Source: Heterocephalus glaber (Eukaryota; Chordata; Mammalia; Rodentia; Bathyergidae). From it: a stretch of 64,000 bases of DNA. Below, one piece after another: positions 55,641 to 64,000 of this stretch. The stretch covers positions 44,307,576 through 44,371,575 of the forward strand of contig NW_004624732.1 in the NCBI RefSeq assembly GCF_000247695.1, in the 5' to 3' direction. How positions within the stretch are numbered: the stretch's first letter is position 1; each line of letters opens with the position of its first letter. The translations under genes were made by a program, and so were the position numbers. The notes under the pieces were generated by a model, which searched no databases, was not told the DNA's origin, and saw only the letters and a list, made by a program, of their open reading frames with translations.

Positions 55641-58600
55641 GAATGATAGGAGAAAGCAAGAAGTGTTTAGGGGGTAGCATCAGTCTTTTTCTGGTCTAGA
55701 CTGTGGAAACTGAGCAGAGGAAAACTGCATAGGGAATAAATGAGGGTGGGTAATTGTTGGGAGAGCTTTAAAAACATGGACATGTGACAAGGTTGCCTAT
55801 AGACATGTCCATCACAGATGTGCACGGTAACTTTTCCAGAAAAAAAGGCATCTTGTTGCCTAGAGAATTTGCTCATTCATCAAGGTTCTCAAAACACTCT
55901 GTTATCTACCTAAGAGAGATGTTTTCTGACATAAACAACTGTCTACCTGGTGTTAGAATTTCTCAACAGATAAGACACACTTGTGCTCAGGAAGGAACTT
56001 CTGCAGGCAGATAGCACACCAACTTTTATTGTTAATATGGGAAGAAAGGCATGCACCAGAATAACAGGAAAACCTACTCCGGTGTGTTGGCACCTGAGGT
56101 GGGGGAGGCTTGTGTTTTTGGTCAGGCACACTGAAAACATCAAGGACTGTTTTAGATTTTATTCCTTTCTTCAATGTTTAGTACCACCGTGAAGTTTTCT
56201 TAAAAAAAACACCCAGAATTATTTTAGACAGTGTTAGAAATGAACAATAAAATGCTTATAGTTAGAATCAGACTTGTCTTGTTACATTTCCTAGAGTTTA
56301 GCATTTGTGAATACCCATCTAATTAAATGTCTCCATCCATAACATATGTTTCTTTCCTGGGTGGAAGGATGGTGAAGAGTGGATCTTTTTCCAATTTTTT
56401 TTCTCTCATCATGTTTAAATATACAGAACTTCACACAGCAGCATTTTCCAACACTTCTATGTTTCCTGAACAAGCCTTGTTCAACATAAAGATTTATAAG
56501 CGACATTTTGATTTCTGATTTATATGGAATCAAGAAATTATACCAAATAAACTTTTAAATTACACTGATTAGGAAGTCTGATAAGTTCTTCTCAAGAGCA
56601 AAATATTTTTAAGTCTCTCTTTAGAATATGTTTTTGTGTTTGACAATGCTTCAGTCTCATACCAGTGAGGAGATTAAGTAAAATGCTAATTTGTTTAACA
56701 TGTTATATTTTAATATTTTTTATCCTAAACATGAACACAGAGACAATTCTGGGAAAACTTCATTTCCTTGGCAAGTCAATGGTTTACCTTGCTTCTTGTT
56801 ATTTGCTTTAAAAAGTGTCATATTTTTTCCTGCTAGATTCTTTCATTTTAGGAACCTGTTAAACAGTTTAGCCCAGTAGATATTAATAGTATTGATAAAG
56901 TATTCTTATTATTCCTTGTACAAATTATTTCTTAAGGATCAGCAGAAAGCCGACGATATTTAACCAGTTAATGACCTCAGGGAGTGATCGTGTAAGTGGA
57001 CAATTTTCAGAAATGCAAGCTGAGGTTAAAACTGGAACAGGTTGTCCTCATGACATGGTTCTGGCCTCCTTTGAATTATTATGAATTTTTGTTTGTTTCC
57101 TTTTTACTGTCAGGCCACCTTTCCTAAGAAGTTTAGATGGATGATTTAAGGGAGGTGTATTTTCAGGAGAACCTAGGGGTGACATTGGAAAGAAGTCCAA
57201 GTGAAATACAGATGGGGTCATTACAACATGGTCTTGAGCCCAATAACACTGGAGGAAGTAGGTAGGAGCTGGTGGCAGAAAGGAAAAGATACTGAGGTGT
57301 TTCTAACATGGGCACAGGAATATGTAGCAATAATAGAACATTACTAAAGTTTTCCTCTAGCATGAGTCATTGCCAGTTATAATTTGAGGTTTTATGCAGC
57401 CCCAAGAAAATACAATTTCTATGATTTTTAACTTATACTTTAGAAACTTGACAAGACAATGAATAAATGAATTCAAAATTCTGTCAAGATTCATTCTGTG
57501 ACTTCAGGTTAGCTGGTATAATGCGGCATTATTTAGTGATTCACGGATGTCTTTTCAGGTCTCACTTGTTAAAAAACAACACTGAAATAATTTTGATTGG
57601 TCATTTTAAGTAGTCCAGACTTAACTAGGGTGCAAATGTTGCATTTTAGTTTAACAATAGATAGGAACTTTGCAAATCCAAGTGAAGAATCTACCCATCC
57701 TAAAAAAATGGTTGGCTGTGCAGCTGAAATGATTGTATACTATATTTTTTAAACTTAATTAGAGACAGATGTATCTCTGGTTCAATAAGCTTCATGTTGT
57801 TAAATGTTAATGATAACATCTCCTTTCATCAGTATTATCAGAATTTTATTGTTAATATTATTTTACTGAATTTGTGGAAATATTTTGCTATTTCTTCTTC
57901 TTTTTTTCTGGTGGCGCTTGAGGTGTTTGGAGGGGTAAATATTTAGAAAGCTGGAGTTGAGATTGTGTGTTTCCCCAAAAGGGTAACACTGGAAAAGTTG
58001 GTAAAATTATAAACCAGAGTTTTATATACTCAACTTTTTATCTAAGATTTGCTTCTTCAAAGGAAAACCAAAACAGATACTGTCCTTAGACAAATTATCT
58101 ATCAGTATGAAGTTAAGCGTTTTACATTTCTTAATCTTTTCAGCCCATGAAAGTGTCCTTAAATTCCCCAAGATAACCCTAAAGGAGTAGGTTCTTTCAT
58201 AGAAGCTGCAGCCCCACAGCAGTCCCAGTCTCTTCCCAGCCTCAGTGTGGAGAAAGACTCCAGTGTTCGGTGATTATCTAACAGCTTTGAAATGCCACTC
58301 ATTCACGGCCCATTTCAACTTTCTCATGATCCTTAGGAGGCCCCAGCCTCCATTTTGAAAACAGAAAATAAAAAAATGACAGATCTATGAATACTGAAGA
58401 GAGGAGGTTAAAAGAGCGGTAGGGATTGTTAAGATCTAGTAACTTCTTTAAACTATCAGCCTCACATACATGGATTCTCAGGTAGATGCTCTAATGACTT
58501 GTAATTTTGCTGAGTACTTTATAAAACAGAGGAAAATGGCAAACTTAACAAAATGGTTGGCAAGGGGCAAAGCTGATTCAGTAGAAGAAAAAATGGTAGT

Positions 58601-60544
58601 CAGGCTACTTGCTGGAAGTTTGAGTACAAATTTGACAAGACAAGGAAGATAGATTGCACTCCAGTGAGAACTGTCTTCACACTTGAATTCAGAAATTTCC
58701 AGATCTCCTTCTTGAGGAGTCCTGTGAATAGAGAAGAGGGTAAAAAGAGAGGCAATTCAGAAGGGGGGTTTGGAGAGTAAACTGAAGATTTCCATGGAAA
58801 TAAGCTGTTTTTCTTACGACTTTTTATAGCCACTTTTAAGCTATTGCTTTCAGTTTACTTCAATGCAGTCACTGAAGTAGCTTAGAAAGAAATCTTTGAT
58901 ATGCCAGATCAACCAAAAGTTTTAAAATATCCTTTTGTGTCTCCATTTATAATGCAAATAGTAAGTTGGCATTTTAGGTTCATTTCACCATCGCCTCTGA
59001 AGTAGGTTAGCATACATAGTATGAGGAAGTGAAGGCAATCCCAAAAGACAGCACATCTTTGATAGTTCAATAATAATAAAAATGTATTTAGGTCTTTTCT
59101 AAATACCTTTCACCTCCTAAGAATATAAAAGAATGACAGGAAGAGCTCTAAGAAGAATAAGTTGTGGTTGCCCTCTACGTTGACTGAATGACTAACGATA
59201 CTGTTCTATGAATTACCCACTACTTAAACATTCCTTAAGTCTCTTATGTCTTAAGTCTTAAGTCTTTATGAGCTCATAAAAAAGACTTTGCTTATGTGTT
59301 TAGGAAAGCCAGTATCCTTTATATGCTGTCAGAACTGAATTTAACATACTGTTTCAATATAAGTTTAAAAACCGACAGATATTTTGTTATAGCAAGCAAA
59401 CTAGGCAATCACCTTAAACCTTCGTTTACATTTTAGTTTTATCATACATAAACATTCCCTAGTTGAAATAGTTTTAAAAAGTGGTGACTTATATTTGAGA
59501 ATGATGGAAAGAGACTGAATTCTGCTAGAAATAGTATTGCCACTGTAGTGTTTTACATGAGAATCTCAATTTTTTTCAGATATACTAAAAAAAGTCCACA
59601 TTAATTAATGTCAGAAACATAAATGAGGGTTGGCAATGATCATATATCCATGCTGGAAGGAGGGAAGGCTGGGAGCTCTGGGGAGTGTATAAACTCCAGA
59701 CTCTACTCTCCCATTTAAGCTCGTATATGAAACCTCCCAAGCAGTTTGAAGCTTCAGAATTTCTTCTCGGTGTCTGAACTCAAAATCCACTTTTGACCAA
59801 TCTTGCCCCCCTTCACTCCCCTACCAATGCAACCAGAGCAATAATGTTTCAGGAAGCTGAAGCTGAAGTGTTAGCAATAACCATTGGATAAACAGAAGTT
59901 TTACCGTCTTCTGTTTCATGATCGAGCTTTTGAAATGTAAACAATTTATAAGGAAAAAAGTGGACCATGTCAGATTTGAGAAACAAAGAAAAGCTTGATG
60001 GGAACAATCAGGGGTATTCTTTGTCAGGAGATGAAGTTTAGGACACCCCTGATTCTAAACTGTTTACATATACTGCTGTCTTCATTGTTCCTCTCAAGGG
60101 TTTCTTCCCTTCACTCTCTCCCTTTGCCCTCCAGGGCACTGACTTGGCTTCTTTTGCCTTTGCTTCTCCCAGAAATCTGGGTCACGGGCTCTCTCCCCGA
60201 CCCCCATCCTTCTGCCACTTAGCTTGTTGGGGAGGCTGGCTCCTCAGTTGCCCTCTAGGCTCAGCTTGATTTAGGGACCTTTATATACATTTCTTAATAG
60301 TTATATTTTAGGAGAAAAGAAGTCTCAAGGACCCTCTTTCTTTTCTATCTGACTTAAACTTTTCCATTTGACTTATAACTCTGATTAGAGACAAATCTTT
60401 ATTTTTTTACATTGCAACTGTTTCTGCTGCCTCACTTAACACAACTGACATGCAAGCAATCACATGTTAAACTGTATTATATGGAGCCCTATTTACAAAA
60501 ATGATGATAAAATGCTATAAAAAGATTGGAAATATGTACTCTAG
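55641..60544. other. Long repeat-poor unique stretch, nothing recognised
   Basis: Almost 5 kb with no SINE, LTR or L1 that I can name. 56,940-57,060 (with 'aagccgacgatatttaacc') and 58,140-58,330 are more complex than their surroundings and may be conserved. A tandem 'cttaagt' cluster lies at 59,232-59,265. Frames at 55,784-56,192 and 59,995-60,222 show no domain. Confidence 0.38.
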
Positions 60545-60885
60545 ATGCTGTTGATGCACTGCCCAGATTCCGAGCAGTGGCCGGTACCTGTTTCCACAAG
60601 TTGTTTTGACTGTGGCTGGCAAGTTCACCATTGCTTCTTTCTGACCAGTGACTGACTGGGAAGGGGGTAGGGAGAAGCCTAGAAAAGACCAGACTCTTTG
60701 CCCAAAGGTGGGCCTATTGCTGTGGTGTGATTTGTGTCTCAGGGTTTCAGATCTACCTCAAGTTGCCTCTAGCTGAGTCCACATGCGTGCCCAGCATTCC
60801 ACCCCATCCTGCCTCCCTCCCTTCTCCTAATAAAGCATTTGCACAAGAATTCCTACCACAGGCCTTGTTTCTAGGAAATGTCACC
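60545..60885 (+). repeat. ERVL-like LTR relic
   Basis: A GC-richer block whose right end, 'cttctcctaataaagcattt' with AATAAA at 60,829-60,834, then 'ggccttgtttctaggaaatg', resembles the R/U5 end of old ERVL LTRs (MLT2-like style). The left border and family are uncertain. No internal retroviral sequence is present. Confidence 0.48.
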
Positions 60886-61259
60886 AACACATAGACCTTT
60901 AAAGTAAAAACAAAATCTTATAATTGTTTGACAAAATCTTCAGTGTACATGAAATGGCCAATTTTAAGACAGACATTGAGGTAATAAAGCATTAGATTTT
61001 GAAAAAAAATATAAGAAGAAGATATTTTTCAATTGTGACAAAATTAAAGAAGTATGAAAAGTATTATTTTTTTGTCTCATAAAAAGAGGAAATACTTTTT
61101 AAGGAGTTGCACATATTTAAAACACTATTAGCTTAAGGAAATTGCACGAATGAGACTTTGGTGGTCTCTCTAGTATTTACATTGTGATTGGTTTTATGTT
61201 ATTCAAAGTAATTTCAATTACAGGACCCCAAGTCAATCTTATACTGTTTTGACAAGCAG
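60886..61259. other. AT-rich unique sequence, nothing recognised
   Basis: No signals beyond short A runs near 61,000. Confidence 0.48.
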
Positions 61260-61385
61260 GGATAATTATTAGCTCCATTTTCTACGTATAAAGATTGTAT
61301 TTCAGAAGGTTAAATGACTTCCCATATTTTATTGTTAATAGGTACGCGGTCCAAAATTGGAGTTCAAACCCAGATTTCTATGTGA
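61260..61385 (-). repeat. MIR SINE
   Basis: 'gataattattagctccattt', 'cagaaggttaaatgacttcc' and 'ggagttcaaacccagattt' are antisense MIR in order. Confidence 0.6.
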
Positions 61386-61599
61386 AATATGAAGTAAAAT
61401 TTAAAGTTAATATAAACTACATCCTTATGTTTATCATAGGTTGGCCTTTTAAATTTTATCATTAAAAAATTTTATCATTAAATCCATTAATTTTGCCATA
61501 GCGATTCACTAACTAGAATTAATTTTGGTCAAAGTGATCATTTTCATATTAAATGTGTACATTAGTTACCTGTTTTGTAAGAAATTTTTCTAAAACTTA

Positions 61600-62030
61600 G
61601 GAATTTACAATACAAACTTATTTTCTCACAGTTTCTTTTAGGCAGAAATCTCTAGACAGCTTAGGTGCTTCTATCTCAAGGACTGTCACAAAACTACAAT
61701 GAACTGCAATGAAGGTGTTCACCACAGCATGATCTCATCTGAAGGCTAAGCAGAGAGAGGATTAGCTTCTGTCTCACTCAGGCATTTGTTAGAGAATTGA
61801 GTTCTTTGAGAGCTATTGCTCTGAGGGCTCCATTTCCACAGTGGCTGTTGACCAGTGGCCTCTCTCAGGTCCTGGTCATGTATCTTTTTCCACAGGACTT
61901 CTACAATATGCCAGCAAAAAAGGGGGCATGCAAGATGGAAGACAGAGGATTTTAGTAACTTAATCTTGGAAGTGACATCCACCAATTTTTCTGTGTTCTC
62001 TTGATTAGCAGTGAGTCAGGAGGCCCAACC
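61600..62030. repeat. Old mammalian interspersed repeat, family not named
   Basis: 'cttattttctcacagtttc', 'aatgaaggtgttcacca', 'gatctcatctgaaggctaag' and 'ctcactcaggcatttgttag' follow a common old mammalian repeat that I recall by its 'acttattttctcacagttc' head. The minus frame at 61,746-61,985 is part of it. Confidence 0.45.
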
Positions 62031-62249
62031 CTTGTCCACACTCAATGGGAGGGGATTACCCATGGACTTGCACATTGGGACCTAAAGAGTTTCAGGAACC
62101 ACTTAGAGGCTGCCTATCGCACTGTCACTTGGTTTCTTTATCATGGACCTGCAACTTGATGGAACCACTGTTTTCTCTATAAGGAAGTTCTGGATTATTT
62201 TCAGTATGCTAATGTCTTGGGTTTAGGCATATGTGCTGCAGTTTAATGC

Positions 62250-62395
62250 TCTTCTCACTTGTTCTTCCTCCCACCCACTCCTCAATTTCTCTTCTCCTTT
62301 TGCTCTTCCTTTCTTGCTTCCTCTGCCCTCCCATTTCTAACTCTACTCACTTCTCTTTCAGGCTCCTTCTCCTCTCTTCTTGTGCTAGCATGATC
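62250..62395. repeat. Polypyrimidine tract
   Basis: About 145 bases, nearly all C and T, with CTTCCT and CTCTTC words but no strict repeat unit. Confidence 0.75.
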
Positions 62396-63140
62396 ATCTT
62401 CTTTTAAGAATGCAAGTTCTCTGTATCTGTTCCTTGCTACCATGGCCCTTGCCGTTCCTCCATCTGCCCACAGGGACCATGGCCAACCAGCAATTTTAGA
62501 TGCTGGCTTCTAAGTTTCTAAAGAAAGTGCTTCGATTCAACTATCAAGTCTAGTCTGTTTACCAAGTTCCTCTAGGAAGATGACACCCTAATGAAGTGAG
62601 ACAAAGTATTTTTTTATAGAACATTGAAAATCCCATTTTAGAAGGTTGGAGGAAGGGTAAGGACGCTTTCCTGCCTGCTAGTTCTCCATAAATAATGTTA
62701 GAATTGAGCTACATCTAGTGTCTTTTCTTGTGTCTTTTATGGTGGTTTCTTAAAATCATATAAAACATAGGCATGTCTAAGATAGTGATGATAATAATGT
62801 TGATGCTCACATAGGCCAAAGCATACTATTATGTTACTTATCTGAAATTAAATGTTTAGCCCTTGATGGGAGTGACTGAAAATTTTACCTCTCTTTCTAA
62901 TATGTAACATCATTTGAATAAATAAACGGGTATAGCACTATGATAGGTCTAAATAGATTGAATAGGTTGTCTATTTCAGCTACTAAAATATGGCAGAAAA
63001 AATATTTTCCAAAATCTTATGTTAAATTCAGGAAAACTATTAGTAGTAGTCCTATTTCATCAATAGAAGATGCTTTCAAAGAAAGGAGATTAATTTGATC
63101 CAGCAGTGAGGATATTTCTTTTTTTTGGGGGGGCGGTGTT
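62396..63140. other. Unique sequence, nothing recognised
   Basis: Ends in a T-run followed by G8 (about 63,119-63,133), a low-complexity junction in front of the B1. Confidence 0.45.
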
Positions 63141-63146
63141 GGTTGT

Positions 63147-63270
63147 CTGAGACAGAATCTCTGTATGTAGATTGCCCTTATAATCACTATGTAGCCCATT
63201 GTGACCTCAAATTTGTGATCCTCCTGCTTCAGTCTCCTGAGTGCTGGGATTACCAGTGTGTGTCAATACT
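63147..63270 (-). repeat. B1-like SINE
   Basis: 'ctgagacagaatctctgta', 'ccattgtgacctcaaatttg', 'cctgcttcagtctcctgag' and 'gctgggattaccagtgtg' are antisense B1 in order. Confidence 0.8.
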
Positions 63271-64000
63271 TTCAGTTGAGTAGAAAGCATATTTCTTATG
63301 TGGGGTTGATGAGCAGCAATTAGCCTGATAACTAATAGTGATTTCATGGCTTGGTGTTTTGCTTTATTTTTGTTTTTGCATATTAGGCAAATATTCTTGG
63401 GGCAAGTATGTGACTAGAATATGTTCAACTTGATGACATGTATGTTAAGCCCATTGGCACAAACCAAATGATTTTATTGTATGACTTACCGCTAGAAAAC
63501 ATCAAAAGTAGAAGTCGAATCACTTGAAGAATGCTTGTTTAGTGAGTTGGAATGAATGAAGTCTTTAATGAGCATTGGCGTCAAATTCTGTCCTTGCTTG
63601 TTGCTTGCCATACTCTGTTCTCCATCTGGGGGGCCCCAGGCACTCTTTCTGAGGACACTTGACCTACCAGTCACATTTTAGAAAGCCCTGATTTGGTGCT
63701 TGCTGATTGAGTTTAGACTCCAAGGAGTCCAGGTTGCTGGATTACATACAGACTAATGACCCATCAGATGCTAAAGGCAAAAGCTTAAAGTGCACTAGTG
63801 AATTAGACCACAGCACTGTTGGAAAGGAAGAATTTATTATGTCATTAAACTTGATTCAATAAGTTTTGCTTCTTTAGATACACTGTACTGAGGGAAAAGT
63901 AAGAAATTAATTGTAAACAAGTGTTACAATTTTTCTTCCACTTTCTCAGGTAAAGGATATTCACGAGAAATTAAGAGACAGAGTATTTCCTTGGGATTAA
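63271..64000. other. Unique sequence, nothing recognised
   Basis: The minus frame at 63,492-63,674 shows no domain. The window ends inside plain AT-rich sequence. Confidence 0.45.

Noticed and set aside
60829..60834. AATAAA as the poly-A signal of a host gene
   Set aside because: It sits in the expected place inside an ERVL-like LTR relic and no coding exon precedes it.
1..64000. CRISPR arrays, operons, phage or bacterial systems
   Set aside because: No regularly spaced repeats with unique spacers and no dense coding; all repeats are eukaryotic SINE, LINE, LTR or simple repeats.

Overview
The window looks like nuclear DNA of a rodent. It is AT-rich, has no supported host protein-coding gene, and is full of rodent-type repeats. 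These are tRNA-derived ID-like SINEs, 7SL-derived B1-like SINEs, fused B1+ID composites and MaLR-type LTRs, over an older mammalian layer of MIR, L2, MER5-like and L1M-like relics. The ID variant and the composite SINEs fit a squirrel-related or Castorimorpha rodent (beaver, kangaroo-rat or pocket-gopher side) better than mouse or rat. That placement is inference from memory of SINE structure, not a database match. Apart from the L1 frames, the open frames are short, lack recognisable domains, and often run through SINEs.

Layout. Positions 1-18,500 are AT-rich unique DNA with scattered SINEs; a short coding-like tail near position 60-122 is unassigned. A near-full-length LINE-1 on the minus strand fills about 18,560-25,436: 3' UTR at the left, a broken ORF2 (18,891-22,842), ORF1 (22,894-24,019), then the 5' UTR. 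A later ID SINE (20,290-20,373) and an AT-rich palindromic expansion (about 21,001-21,110) interrupt ORF2. From 25,437 to 37,500 there is unique sequence with MIR relics, a MaLR-like LTR fragment (27,616-27,940), a solo LTR with a clear 5-bp target duplication (35,149-35,633) and stacked B1 SINEs (35,817-36,193).

Positions 38,100-43,320 are poor in young repeats and hold the best regulatory candidates: a homeodomain-motif cluster (38,100-38,420), a CpG-richer block with octamer and duplicated POU/HOX-like motifs (41,281-41,720) and a third block (43,060-43,320). From 43,321 to the end there is more desert, with an L1M relic (52,735-53,560), a small GC-rich island with an EGR1-type site and a tight G-quadruplex motif (55,490-55,640), and an ERVL-like LTR relic (60,545-60,885).

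Function. No operon or pathway is present. The only once-coding unit is the L1, and it is dead: both ORFs are frameshifted and catalytic residues are replaced. The ID and B1 SINEs are the kind of element mobilised in trans by such L1s, and their A-tails and target duplications fit that. Most SINEs and the orientable L1 pieces lie on the minus strand, which may hint that the region is an intron of a plus-strand transcript. I found no exciting new protein system; the points of interest are regulatory candidates, non-B DNA motifs and repeat history.
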